64,000 nt of DNA from NCBI RefSeq assembly GCF_012641745.1, contig NZ_WEHZ01000020.1:34054-98053 (forward strand). The letters are read 5' to 3'. Under the pieces are notes generated by a model that ran no database searches, had not been told where the DNA came from, and saw nothing but the letters and a program-made list of their open reading frames with translations. Made by a program: the position numbers and the translations under genes. Shown here one piece after another: positions 41,130 through 49,957 of the stretch. Numbering within the stretch: position 1 is the stretch's first letter; every line of letters begins with the position of its first letter. This DNA is from Pseudoalteromonas peptidolytica. GTDB lineage: Bacteria > Pseudomonadota > Gammaproteobacteria > Enterobacterales > Alteromonadaceae.

Positions 41130-42026
41130 TCACATTACCTCTTCAAGCTGCATACATTGATATCTTAACTCACCGATAAACGCACGTGCTGCGGGCCCAA
41201 GTCTGTCACCATCTTTAAAAATTAGATGAAGCTGTGCTTTTCGTTGGCTTTGTTGCAGCAAAGGGAGGGGTTTTAGACGTCCAGTATCTAACAAAACTTG
41301 AATTGCAGGAATTGGCAGCCAAGCGAAGCCCAATCCCTTGGTTATCATATCAATAGAAGTCGTCATATGACTTACTGTCCAGCGCTGATGAGCACCTAGC
41401 CAACCGTCATCTTTTTTGCGGGCTATCGCTGAGTCTCTCACAACAATTTGTCGGTGTGATTTTAAATCCTCAAGAGTGAGGTCACGTTCATAACGGTGAA
41501 GAGCGTGATCAGGACTCGCGACAGCAACAAACTCAATGTGGCATAATTCTTCACTGAATCCGTCAGATAAAACAACAGGTGATATTGCAATGTCCACATC
41601 TGTATTTTGCAATAACTCCGATCCCCCGGTAAGGACTGACTCCATAAGCTCTATGCGCAATAAAGGGTATTGATTGGATGTTTGCTCTAGCACTTTATAC
41701 AGTAAATGCTGTGGAAAAATTTCATCAACCGCAATGCGTAATTGACTTTCTATTCCCTCTCCCAATGTCTGCCCTACTGCCTCAACTTTAGCAGCTTCTT
41801 CTAACAGGAAATTTGCACGGCGAAGCATCATCTCGCCAGCTTCCGTCAACTGTGTTTTCCTCCCCTGCACTGTAAAGAGCTTGACGCCAAGCCCTTGTTC
41901 TATTTTATGTACCGCGGTGTGGATGCTGGATTGGCTTTTGTGTACTTTTTTAGCGGCTTGATTAAATCCACCGTATTCCACAACCGCCTTAAACATTCGC
42001 CATTGCTCTAGCGTTACTCTTAGCAT
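41130..42026 (-). CDS. LysR-family transcriptional regulator
   Basis: The 298-residue protein has a typical N-terminal winged HTH (FKAVVEYGGFNQAAKKVHKSQSSIHTAVHKIEQGLG) then KLFTVQGRKTQLTEAG, and a type II periplasmic-fold ligand domain starting near residue 92. It lies 11 bases after the Kef-type gene and 35 bases before the TauE gene, so it could be co-transcribed with both. Its effector is unknown. Confidence 0.92.
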   Translation of the reverse strand: MLRVTLEQWRMFKAVVEYGGFNQAAKKVHKSQSSIHTAVHKIEQGLGVKLFTVQGRKTQLTEAGEMMLRRANFLLEEAAKVEAVGQTLGEGIESQLRIAVDEIFPQHLLYKVLEQTSNQYPLLRIELMESVLTGGSELLQNTDVDIAISPVVLSDGFSEELCHIEFVAVASPDHALHRYERDLTLEDLKSHRQIVVRDSAIARKKDDGWLGAHQRWTVSHMTTSIDMITKGLGFAWLPIPAIQVLLDTGRLKPLPLLQQSQRKAQLHLIFKDGDRLGPAARAFIGELRYQCMQLEEVM

Positions 42027-42037
42027 ACTTACTTAGC

Positions 42038-43891
42038 CTAGGGTGTTATTTCTTTTGTTTTATCGTCGCAGTGTTCACCATGACAGGTATTAAGATCTTC
42101 TTGTGCTTTTTCGTCAGCCTGAAGTACTTGTTTCAGATCAGCCATCCGCTGACGAATTGCAATACCGTAACTTTCATCGTCTCCCCACACGTCAGCGAGT
42201 ATGTGCATCGACTCAACATCGTGTTGAGTAAATAGATCGCCCGCTCGTTCGACATCTTCATCACTGTGGCCCAATAATTTGAGCGCCTGCTCACCTAACT
42301 TCACCGCAGAGACAAACGTTTCACGCTCAAAAGCGGTGACCCCCAGTTTTATTAACTGGTAGGCATGACGACGATCCGTTGCACGAACTACAAGCTTTAG
42401 ATGAGGAAAGTGTTGCTGTGCCAACCTGACGATTTCAAAGGTCTTATCTGGTTCATCAATCGCTACAACCAGCATTTGTGCATCATGGGCTCCTGCGGCT
42501 TCAAGCAAATCTAGTCTTGCACCATCGCCATAAAATACCTGATTGCCAAAGCGACGTAGTAGTTCTATTTGACTCGGACTGTGATCCAAAATCGACAAGT
42601 GATAACCCTGTGCATGGAGCAAACGTCCTATCACTTGACCAAAACGACCGTAACCGACCACAATCACATTTTGTGTCGCTTCCATCGTCTCTACGCTGTC
42701 TTGTTCTTGAGTCGTATTAGCCTGACGCTCTACCACTTTATCGTAAAGAATAAAAATGAGCGGCGAGCCAAGCATAGATACCGCAACCACCAATGTGACT
42801 AAGGCGGCCTGATCAGGTGTTAGAATTGCTAAGCTACCAGTCACGGAAAGTAGCACAAAAGCAAATTCACCGCCTTGACAAAGCGCTGCGGTAAATAACC
42901 ATTTCGCTCGCTTGTGCAGTGAAAATGCTGTTGCCAACAAATATAAAATAGCCGCCTTCAATCCCATTAATAGTGCGACTGAAGCCAAGATAAATAGCCA
43001 CTTTTCTGCTAATAAAGAAAAGTCGATTGATGCCCCTACAGTCATAAAAAATAACCCTAGGAGTAACCCTTTAAAGGGTTCAATATCGGCTTCCAATTCA
43101 TGGCGAAATTCGCTTTCCGCGAGGACAACCCCCGCAAGAAATGTCCCAAGCGCAGGAGATAGCCCGATACTTTGCATCAATAGCGCGGTTGCAATAACAA
43201 TAAATAGCGCAACCACGGTAAATAACTCGCGCATTCGAGTACTGGCGATATATCGAAATAATGGCGCGGCAACATAGTGCCCAGCAGCGATGATAGCTAA
43301 AATGACAAAAACAGAAATAATGACTTGAAGGTAAGTAGGAAAAGTATGTAATAAGTTTCCATGTCCATCACTCACGGCTAAATCACTAAATGCTAACAAC
43401 GGCATAATCGCAAGAATGGGGATCACTGCGATATCTTGAAATAACAATACAGAAAACGCATTTTGACCGCCCGATTGTTTAATCAAACCCTTTTCATTTA
43501 ACGTCTGAAGTGCAATAGCCGTAGAAGAGAGTGCTAACATTAACGCAATTGCGATTGATTGTTGCCACAAAAAGCCAAGCGCTAAATCAATTGCAACATA
43601 AAGAACAGCGGTTGTTATCAGCACTTGTAAACCACCGAGGCCAACTATCGATCGGCGCATCGTCCAGAGCCTTTTGGGTTGCAGCTCTAGTCCGACTAAA
43701 AACAGCATCATCACCACACCAAACTCAGCAAAGTGCATAATGTCTGTTTGTTCACCTACAAGGTGCAAAAGGTGGGGCCCAATTAAAATACCAGCTAGTA
43801 AATAACCAAGCACGGAGCCAAGCCCTAAGCGTTTGGCGATTGGCACCGCCAATATTGCTGCAGCAAGGTAGATAGTAGCCAGTAATAGCAT
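42038..43891 (-). CDS. Kef-type monovalent cation:proton antiporter (CPA2) with RCK/TrkA_N domain
   Basis: The 617-residue membrane protein has a CPA2 exchanger domain (to about residue 380) with GVVMMLFLVGLELQPKRLW and ALSSTAIALQTL. A Rossmann-type TrkA_N domain follows with VIVVGYGRFGQVIGRLL and FYGDGARLDLLEAAG. KefB/KefC homologues release potassium and take up protons when glutathione adducts bind, protecting against electrophiles. The C-terminal tail NTCHGEHCDDK is Cys/His-rich and unusual. Whether it is glutathione-gated is not shown. Confidence 0.92.
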   Translation of the reverse strand: MLLLATIYLAAAILAVPIAKRLGLGSVLGYLLAGILIGPHLLHLVGEQTDIMHFAEFGVVMMLFLVGLELQPKRLWTMRRSIVGLGGLQVLITTAVLYVAIDLALGFLWQQSIAIALMLALSSTAIALQTLNEKGLIKQSGGQNAFSVLLFQDIAVIPILAIMPLLAFSDLAVSDGHGNLLHTFPTYLQVIISVFVILAIIAAGHYVAAPLFRYIASTRMRELFTVVALFIVIATALLMQSIGLSPALGTFLAGVVLAESEFRHELEADIEPFKGLLLGLFFMTVGASIDFSLLAEKWLFILASVALLMGLKAAILYLLATAFSLHKRAKWLFTAALCQGGEFAFVLLSVTGSLAILTPDQAALVTLVVAVSMLGSPLIFILYDKVVERQANTTQEQDSVETMEATQNVIVVGYGRFGQVIGRLLHAQGYHLSILDHSPSQIELLRRFGNQVFYGDGARLDLLEAAGAHDAQMLVVAIDEPDKTFEIVRLAQQHFPHLKLVVRATDRRHAYQLIKLGVTAFERETFVSAVKLGEQALKLLGHSDEDVERAGDLFTQHDVESMHILADVWGDDESYGIAIRQRMADLKQVLQADEKAQEDLNTCHGEHCDDKTKEITP

Positions 43892-44115
43892 AGTCGTTTT
43901 ATCCCATTTTATTGTTGTCTTTATTATGTTTTGGGGTGCAAGAATAATCCAGTTTTTACACTAAGGTGAATGTACGAAACACATTTTCTCAGTATCACTG
44001 GGTGATCATGATGAGCCAATTCGCCGAACGATTGCAACCAACCAAGCAAACAATAAGCGTTTTTAAAAGTCTGATTTTATTGCAGATCCAACGTAGTCAT
44101 CCAAAAAATGGATTA

Positions 44116-44323
44116 TACCTATTTGCTTAATTAAGTGGTCTATTTTGAGGCGAGAAAACCTTATCGATAACTCCGCTACCGCGTCCTGCTATCGCTAAGG
44201 TACCTACATCCATATAGGCAAGGCAAAAATTTTGCTATTTAGTTGTTCTAAATGAGAAATTTTTAACGCTGTTAGCGTCAGATTTACTCCTTCAAATTGA
44301 GCAAGTATTAAGTCAAATTGGTA
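44116..44323 (+). mobile_element. MITE copy E (208 bp)
   Basis: Ends TACCTATTTGCTTAATTAAG and TTAAGTCAAATTGGTA; flanking TTA at 44113-44115 and 44324-44326. It contains the ~48-base segment that copies C and F lack. It sits in the ~510-base gap between the Kef-type gene and the GNAT gene. The rest of that gap shows no gene. Confidence 0.9.
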
Positions 44324-44402
44324 TTACGTGTTTGATGTCAGGTTTACTTACTGATGTAATGAGATAATCATTTAAAACCGAGCATTGATAGGTGGTTTCA
44401 TT

Positions 44403-44822
44403 TCAATTAGCGTAAAGATTGGGTTGGTTTATTTGCATTAAGATACTTGGGTCCTCAATCGCTTTAAAGCCAAATTTACTGTATAGAGAGTGAGCATCTG
44501 CAGTCGCAAGCATAAATCTTCTTAAACCCTGTAACTCTGGGTGTGTCATCACGGCTTGCATGATAGTTTTAGCCACCCCTTTACCCCTTTCTTGCTCTGT
44601 AACAATCACATCAGCCAAATATGCAAATGTGGCGTAATCCGTTATCACACGACAAAACCCTTGAAATTGACCCTCATCATCAACAGACATAAAACTCAGG
44701 CTATTTCTAATTGACTTTTCCAAAAGAGATTTGGGGATCTGCTTCGCCCAATAAGAGCCAGAGATCAGTGCGTGTATTTTATCAAGATGAGTGAGTATTT
44801 GTGTGGTGTCTGTGATTATCAT
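44403..44822 (-). CDS. GNAT-family N-acetyltransferase
   Basis: The 139-residue protein has the acetyl-CoA-binding VTEQERGKGVAKTIMQAVM motif and the C-terminal HSLYSKFGFKAIEDP segment. A GGGAG ribosome site precedes the ATG. The substrate is unknown; the FCRVITDYATFAYLADVIV strand pattern is standard for the fold. Confidence 0.9.
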   Translation of the reverse strand: MIITDTTQILTHLDKIHALISGSYWAKQIPKSLLEKSIRNSLSFMSVDDEGQFQGFCRVITDYATFAYLADVIVTEQERGKGVAKTIMQAVMTHPELQGLRRFMLATADAHSLYSKFGFKAIEDPSILMQINQPNLYAN

Positions 44823-45003
44823 TCAATGCTCCCTTGATAACGAATAGGCTACTAAAGTAAGCGATCAGACGGACAATGAAAAGTAAAATTTTTTGTAGAT
44901 AATTTTTGCCCAAGGTTCTGTTAAGACGATAAGAACATGCCATTACCACATCAAATTACATAATTTTGTACATAAAGAGGGAATACTTGTATAGAGGATC
45001 AGA

Positions 45004-45028
45004 TAGTAGGCTAAAAACTAGCCTACTA
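45004..45028. terminator. Hairpin between the GNAT gene and the RiPP precursor gene
   Basis: TAGTAGGCTA and TAGCCTACTA form a perfect 10-bp stem with a five-base loop. It lies 150 bases downstream of the precursor ORF on its strand, but no T-run follows, so terminator function is uncertain. Confidence 0.45.
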
Positions 45029-45176
45029 AAAATATCAAGCCTAAAACCAAGAAGGAAAGGTTATTTATGCCATAAAAATTTAATATAAAATTAAATAAAC
45101 CATAAATTTAATATTTAAAAAATATAATGACATGAAAAAATTGATTTTAGGTTGATTTTTAATCGCTGCATTTATT

Positions 45177-45335
45177 TTACGCACATTGCCATGTTTTAGG
45201 ACATTGCATTGTTCTTAAACACATAAGCGTGTCAATGCCTGCGCCACCAGCAACTTGTGGTGTTTGTTGAGAGTTTAATTTAGCTGAAGCTGTACTCAGG
45301 TTCTTCATTGGTTTTTTGTTTAATTTAAGTAACAT
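45177..45335 (-). CDS. RiPP precursor peptide, lanthipeptide-like, three Thr-x-x-Cys units
   Basis: The small ORF encodes 52 residues and is preceded by AAAGGAAATTAAT-ATG, a good ribosome site. Residues 1-21 are a basic leader (MLLKLNKKPMKNLS...), followed by QQTPQVAGG (residues 23-31), a Gly-Gly-type cleavage site. The core (32-52) contains TLMC, TMQC and TWQC at residues 36, 42 and 48, spaced exactly six apart, and all three Cys of the protein are in these units. Dehydration of each Thr and addition of the Cys three residues later would give three methyllanthionine rings. Comparable leaders occur in class I lanthipeptide-type precursors of marine gammaproteobacteria (from memory). No LanB, LanC, LanM or peptidase-containing exporter lies within the window, so maturation would be in trans or the gene is an orphan. 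Confidence 0.75.
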   Translation of the reverse strand: MLLKLNKKPMKNLSTASAKLNSQQTPQVAGGAGIDTLMCLRTMQCPKTWQCA

Positions 45336-45417
45336 ATTAATTTCCTTTGGTTAGTCACAAAATTCGGAGCAAAGATAACAGATAAATAAACACAAACAAG
45401 AGAAAATAATAAAAAAC

Positions 45418-45431
45418 TTGATCTAGATAAA
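45418..45431. promoter_or_regulatory. FNR/EtrA-like box upstream of the RiPP precursor gene
   Basis: TTGATCTAGATAAA matches the FNR consensus TTGAT-N4-ATCAA at nine of ten positions. It lies about 83 bases upstream of the precursor ATG. The match could be chance in AT-rich DNA, but it suggests oxygen-linked control. Confidence 0.35.
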
Positions 45432-45498
45432 ATTAAAAACAACAATATAAAAATATTTTATAATTTACGATCTTAATTTAACCACTTAATCTACATAA

Positions 45499-45633
45499 AT
45501 GCACTATTCTAAAATTATAAACTATAATCACCACTTCAATGCTGCCAACATAGAGTTAAAGCAGTATGCCACAGTCGACACACTTAAATTACCTGAAGTT
45601 TGGATAGCAAGTGAGCTAATTCCTGATTTTTAA
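45499..45633 (+). other. Short ORF, possibly the truncated 5' end of a lost gene
   Basis: A 44-codon frame (MHYSKIINYNHHFNAANIE at its start, ELIPDF at its end) is divergent from the precursor gene. It has no Shine-Dalgarno site, and I do not recognise the family. Its composition looks more protein-like than the surrounding AT-rich DNA. It could be the remnant of a gene next to the RiPP precursor. Confidence 0.3.
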
Positions 45634-45659
45634 AATTACATTAAATTATTTCTTTATTT

Positions 45660-45780
45660 CACCATAGCAAGGGCAATACCGCTGCCGCGCACTGCTCTTG
45701 CTATGGTGCCTACATCTTGTGAGCAATGTAGGTAAGGCGAATATATGCATCAATAGCTCGCTATGTGAGGTGAATGCACG
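45660..45780 (+). repeat. Hairpin plus degenerate MITE-like segment
   Basis: CACCATAGCAAG (45660-45671) and CTTGCTATGGTG (45697-45708) form a 12-bp perfect inverted repeat. Between and after them, AATACCGCTGCCGCGCACTGCT and CTACATCTTGTGAGCAATGTAGGTAAGGC follow the same order as the segment of the full MITEs that reads CCGCTACCGCGTCCTGCT and CTACATCC...AGGCAAGGC. It appears to be a diverged central part of the element, separate from copies E and F. Confidence 0.5.
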
Positions 45781-45907
45781 CGGTTAGCGATAAAACAGGA
45801 TGTTAGAAAGGCATTAGCTATCCAAAGTCCAGATTAAGTGGCAGATAACTATCGAATAATGAGATACAGATAACTGACGACACACAAAGTGTCGTCAGTT
45901 AAACAGG

Positions 45908-47992
45908 TTAATGCAACTCTATTGGGTATGTCGGGGGCTGATTCAACCTATTCCCGAGCGCGGAAAGCCCTTTCCACCACGCGAACCCAAACAGTAACAT
46001 AGCAACTATCCATAAAGATGCGCTTAACGTTGATGTCGCTAATTGGCTATACTGATAGACAAGCGTTGCCATAATATACGCAATTGAGGTCGTCCAGCCT
46101 ATGACCAGCCACATCCATCTACTACCAGATTCACGCTTTATTGCACCGAGCACGGCCACACAAGGCGTGTAGAGTAAAATAAATACCAAGTAGCTAAATG
46201 CGCCAATCTGACCGTTGAACTTAGCGGCCATGGCAGTAAGTAGCTCAGCGCCATTGTCTTCCCCGCTATCAAGTTCATTCAATCCCAAGGGATCGCCAAG
46301 GTTGGCGATTAGGTCTTTGCTATTATCAACGATGGACATTAACGCTGCTTGCATTGAATCAAGTAATGAAAAAGCGTCATTATTTTCAGCTGAGCCTGTA
46401 TAAAGTGCGTCCAGCGTGCCAACGATCGCCTCTTTGGCAAACATACCTGTAACCACTCCAACCGTTGCAGGCCAGTTTTCCTCTTTTAACCCAATAGGCT
46501 CAAACACTGGCGTGACGATTTGAGCCGTTTTTGCCAGTAATGAATGTTCAGTATTCTCATTACCAAATGAGCCATCAGTCCCAATTGAATTTAACGCACT
46601 TAGCAAAATAACTACCATCACAATCGTCTTACCCGCACGTTTTATAAAACCGCTTAAACGCTGCCATGTCGTCATCAATATGTTTCGCCAAATGGGCATA
46701 TGGTAAGCTGGCATTTCAGTAAAAGAAGGTAACTTTTGGGTTTTAAACACCTGCTTTCTGAACAAAAAGCCAGAGCCGATAGCGACTAAAATACCTAGTA
46801 GGTATAACCCAAAGACAACATTGGCACCATTGGTTGGAAAAAAAGCCGCAGCAAATAACGCATAAACAGTTAACCGCGCACCACACGACATGAAAGGCGC
46901 CATAACAATTGTCAATAAGCGGTCTGATTCTCGCCCCATGGTTCTAGCAGCCATCACCGCAGGTACATTGCAACCAAAGCCCACAATCAAAGGAACAAAC
47001 GCATTACCTGGCAGCCCAATGGAGGACATCAATCGGTCAATAACAAATGCGGCACGAGACAAATAACCGCTATCTTCTAATATTGACAAACAAAGGTACA
47101 ATACGGCTATCACTGGAATAAAAGTAGCGACTAGCTGAACCCCTGCCCCAAATCCGTCAGCAAGTAACACGCCAAGCCATTGAGGTGCACCAACATCTGC
47201 AAGTAACACTTTTACACCATCAATGAGAATGGCACCTACGGCGATGTCAAAAAAGTCGATAAAAACAGCACCAACGTTCACAGCTATCGTGAACATCAAG
47301 TACATCATGGCTAAAAAAATTGGAACACCTAACCATTTATTCAGCACTACTCTATCAAGGGTTTCTGTTGTATCTGCACGTTTTGGCGTGATAGTGCTTA
47401 CACCAGCCGCTAGCTTTTTAACCGCTTGATGGCGTGCGATCGCTTTTTCCAATGGATCATGCTCAAGTTTCGGAGGCTCTGCTCCCTCAGGCTTACTAGG
47501 AAACCGAGTGATTTCAATAAGCTGCTCCAACAGCTTCTCTTGCCCTGTGCCTTTTGCTCCATGAAATGCCACCACTGGTAAACCTAGTTGTTCAGACAAA
47601 CGTGGTAAATCAAGTGTCCGACCTCGCTGAGTCGCAACATCAACCATATTCGCCACAACGATGATCGGTTTACCTAACTCTTTAAGTTGTGACGTTAATA
47701 TCAGATTTCGCTGCAAGTTAGCGGCATCTACAATGTTAATAATGACATCGGCTTCATTTTGCTTTAGGAAGTCACAAGCGATCTGTTCATCTTGACTTGG
47801 CTCGATCTGCTCCATGCTATATAGCCCGGGTAAATCAACCAGTTCTACGTTTGTGTTTTCTAAAGCAAAATAGCCAAATTTCTTTTCAACTGTAACACCT
47901 GGCCAGTTTCCAACTTTTTGTTTTGAACCTGTTAGGCGGTTAAATATTGTGGTTTTCCCGCAATTTGGGTTACCCACTAACGCAATTTTCAT
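45908..47992 (-). CDS. feoB: Ferrous iron transport protein B
   Basis: The 694-residue protein begins MKIALVGNPNCGKTTIFN; six residues further upstream only a TTG is available, so 47992 is preferred. Its N-terminal G domain has the G1 motif GNPNCGKTT, G2 region NWPGVTVEKK, G3 DLPGLYS and G4 NMVD. Two long transmembrane gate regions follow, with VGFGCNVPAVMAARTM and GMFAKEAIVGTLDALYTG. FeoB imports Fe(II) across the inner membrane, driven or gated by GTP. FeoA is encoded upstream, but a MITE separates the two. Confidence 0.97.
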   Translation of the reverse strand: MKIALVGNPNCGKTTIFNRLTGSKQKVGNWPGVTVEKKFGYFALENTNVELVDLPGLYSMEQIEPSQDEQIACDFLKQNEADVIINIVDAANLQRNLILTSQLKELGKPIIVVANMVDVATQRGRTLDLPRLSEQLGLPVVAFHGAKGTGQEKLLEQLIEITRFPSKPEGAEPPKLEHDPLEKAIARHQAVKKLAAGVSTITPKRADTTETLDRVVLNKWLGVPIFLAMMYLMFTIAVNVGAVFIDFFDIAVGAILIDGVKVLLADVGAPQWLGVLLADGFGAGVQLVATFIPVIAVLYLCLSILEDSGYLSRAAFVIDRLMSSIGLPGNAFVPLIVGFGCNVPAVMAARTMGRESDRLLTIVMAPFMSCGARLTVYALFAAAFFPTNGANVVFGLYLLGILVAIGSGFLFRKQVFKTQKLPSFTEMPAYHMPIWRNILMTTWQRLSGFIKRAGKTIVMVVILLSALNSIGTDGSFGNENTEHSLLAKTAQIVTPVFEPIGLKEENWPATVGVVTGMFAKEAIVGTLDALYTGSAENNDAFSLLDSMQAALMSIVDNSKDLIANLGDPLGLNELDSGEDNGAELLTAMAAKFNGQIGAFSYLVFILLYTPCVAVLGAIKRESGSRWMWLVIGWTTSIAYIMATLVYQYSQLATSTLSASLWIVAMLLFGFAWWKGLSALGNRLNQPPTYPIELH

Positions 47993-48024
47993 CCGCGATG
48001 ACCTTCTCAAATTATAACGTTTTA

Positions 48025-48184
48025 AACCAATTTTCTTAATTAAGTGGTCTATTTGGAGGCGAGAAAATCTTGTCGATAACCCGGCAAAAATTTTGCTATT
48101 TAGTTGTTCTAAATAAGAAATTTTTAACGCGGTTAGCGTCAGATTTGCTCCTTCAAATTGAGCAAGTATTAAGTCAAATTGGTA
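48025..48184 (+). mobile_element. MITE copy F (160 bp) inserted between feoA and feoB
   Basis: Ends AACCAATTTTCTTAATTAAG and TTAAGTCAAATTGGTA, flanked by TTA at 48022-48024 and 48185-48187. It carries the same internal ~48-base deletion as copy C. Its right 16 bases form the 3' end of feoA, so feoA's stop codon lies inside the element and the feoA-feoB spacing is enlarged from a likely short gap to about 175 bases. Confidence 0.92.
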
Positions 48185-48402
48185 TTAATTTCCACGAACT
48201 GTGCGTCGGCCTTACGCACACTCACAAAGGTATCACCCACTTTCACTTGCAACGGGCATCCAAGTGGGGCGACGTTGATCACTTCTATTTGCTCACTAGG
48301 AATAATACCAAGTGCCATTATTCGGCTTAGCAGCGCGGTATCAGGGTGGGTTAATGAAGTAATTGTCGCGGTGCTATTTTTGGGGAGTTTATCTAATGTC
48401 AT
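48169..48402 (-). CDS. feoA: Ferrous iron transport protein A with MITE-encoded C-terminus
   Basis: FeoA is a small SH3-like protein that aids FeoB. From the ATG at 48402 it has 77 residues (a TTG 15 bases upstream is an alternative). LSRIMALGIIPSEQIEVI, APLGCPLQVKVGDTFVSVRKADA is the family core. The final residues TNLT and the stop derive from the MITE inverted repeat (ACCAATTTGACTTAA). The chain still has normal length, so function is probably intact. Confidence 0.93.
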   Translation of the reverse strand: MTLDKLPKNSTATITSLTHPDTALLSRIMALGIIPSEQIEVINVAPLGCPLQVKVGDTFVSVRKADAQFVEINTNLT

Positions 48403-48476
48403 TGAGTATGATAACAATTTGCAATAAAAGTGAGGCGCATCATACCTTATTACTAATTCGCTTTAAACGGAGTTGC

Positions 48477-48493
48477 GATAATAATCTATTATT
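48477..48493. promoter_or_regulatory. AT-rich palindrome upstream of feoA, possible Fur site
   Basis: GATAATAATCTATTATT contains AATAAT-CT-ATTATT, a perfect palindrome, about 75 bases before feoA. Fur boxes are built of such AT-rich GATAAT units, and feoAB is commonly Fur-controlled. The match to the 19-bp consensus is poor, so this is tentative. Confidence 0.35.
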
Positions 48494-48682
48494 TCCAGTT
48501 ATTTAACCTCAGACGAAAGGCGCTAAGGTTCAATAAACCGTAACTCTGGGTAATAATTTGTTCCCTAGCTGCGGTTATCCCTTGCTGCTACACTAAATTT
48601 GTTTGCAGTAGGCTGACCTGTTGTTCAGTTCATTTTAGGTGTCTTCACTTTGATGGTGGAGGATTTCAGAACGGGTCTTATC

Positions 48683-48745
48683 AAAGCAATAAGCAGCCGA
48701 AAAGCTAACTATTGCTTTTGGTACAGGTGCTAAACCGACCTGTAC
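48683..48745 (-). terminator. Tandem hairpins downstream of the 48753-49865 gene
   Basis: GTACAGGT/ACCTGTAC (48721-48745) and AAAGCAATA/TATTGCTTT (48683-48718) are two perfect inverted repeats within 70 bases of the gene's stop. T-runs are short, but the position fits transcription termination. The rest of the 350-base gap to feoA shows no gene. Confidence 0.5.
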
Positions 48746-48752
48746 TCCTGTT

Positions 48753-49865
48753 TTACTTAGGAAATAACGGGCAACTTCCCATCATTGTAAAAAGTATCTC
48801 GCCCCAAGGGTCATAGAATGTCCATGTACAAAACTCTTCACCCGACTCTCCATAACTGCGACCTGGATGTCGGCCAACTGCGGGCGGTAAGTCAATTCCA
48901 CCACCTGAAGTACCACTACTTTTCACACTCGCTTCTCTATATATATTAAGTGTTTCAAGCATGCAGTTTGAGACTTTATTTCGGCTAGCTGGGTTTTGAT
49001 GCAGTGAACGCACTGAGACTCCGCCAAATTTCGTCATGTCTTTGTTTAAATCCATGCGAATACCTTTACTAAAGTCTAAGTTATACACCACTCGATGATT
49101 ACCATTGATGGCATCATGAAATTTTAAGTCAATCATCCTTCTCTTTGGTACGTACTCTGCTTGACCTGAGAATCCAACATTGCCCACACCTACCGTGTAG
49201 CCAAACTGAGTCATACGAGTAGTCTCAAATGCCGCCCCTAAGCTACCATACTCCTCAATTAGTGCTTTTTCTGTACGTTCTTGCAGCGTCGTTTTTGTCC
49301 TGCCGTCAAAGGCTAGTTTGGCGACTCGGGTAAAAGCTTCATTTTCACAATTATTTTCAGATAACATTTGCTGGAGTATAGTGTTAGTACTGATAGCCAG
49401 CGTGGATTGCATACTAGATGAATTGTACTCTTGGGAAACTTTGGTTACTGCCCGATCCCAAGCATCATAGTACTTAATCAATTCATCCGCTAAATTACTA
49501 GCATCACGAGGAACCGTCTGAGCAACCGCCTGCAGGTTATTAGTCAGCTCATGGCGCCATCCACCTTGGTTTAGATGCGATAATTTATACAGCCACTTTT
49601 GATTTGTGTTTGCATTAATAATTAATACATCTTTAGGGTTTGAATAACAGCGTTGAGAGTCGTTATGATCAACTGAACCACCGTGCTCATAACACGTTAT
49701 TTCAGGCTCGTACTTCTTTGCAAAACTCAGGGCATTTCCTGTATCACATGTGTAACATAATTCTGAGTCATACATTTTTCTCGTCGCAGACTCAGCATCG
49801 GATACGTACGCCAAGCCAAGAAGACAAATTGACGTAAATATTGCTCTAGCTATATTCTTATTCAC
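48753..49865 (-). CDS. Exported protein of unknown function with a CxxC motif
   Basis: The GTG start at 49865 has AAGGA eight bases upstream. The 370-residue protein begins with a signal peptide ending near DAESA; the mature part starts with CYTCDTG and has several other Cys, including the pair near its end, suggesting disulfides. I see no catalytic motif or family signature. The middle is rich in Asn, Ser and Thr. It is not obviously part of the neighbouring feo or ars operons. Confidence 0.75.
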   Translation of the reverse strand: MNKNIARAIFTSICLLGLAYVSDAESATRKMYDSELCYTCDTGNALSFAKKYEPEITCYEHGGSVDHNDSQRCYSNPKDVLIINANTNQKWLYKLSHLNQGGWRHELTNNLQAVAQTVPRDASNLADELIKYYDAWDRAVTKVSQEYNSSSMQSTLAISTNTILQQMLSENNCENEAFTRVAKLAFDGRTKTTLQERTEKALIEEYGSLGAAFETTRMTQFGYTVGVGNVGFSGQAEYVPKRRMIDLKFHDAINGNHRVVYNLDFSKGIRMDLNKDMTKFGGVSVRSLHQNPASRNKVSNCMLETLNIYREASVKSSGTSGGGIDLPPAVGRHPGRSYGESGEEFCTWTFYDPWGEILFTMMGSCPLFPK

Positions 49866-49957
49866 TTATATTTTCCTTAATAATTACTATGAATAATCCG
49901 GGTACAAGTAGAGCATAAATACATTAAAAGGCCAACAAATATACAAAACGAGTACAT

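Noticed and set aside
45499..45633. Claiming the 44-codon ORF as a lanthipeptide dehydratase fragment
   Set aside because: There is no motif specific to such enzymes in it; reported only as an unknown short ORF.
48070..48330. 86-codon plus-strand ORF starting MSITRQKFCYLVV
   Set aside because: It begins in MITE copy F and then runs antisense through feoA, so it is a shadow.
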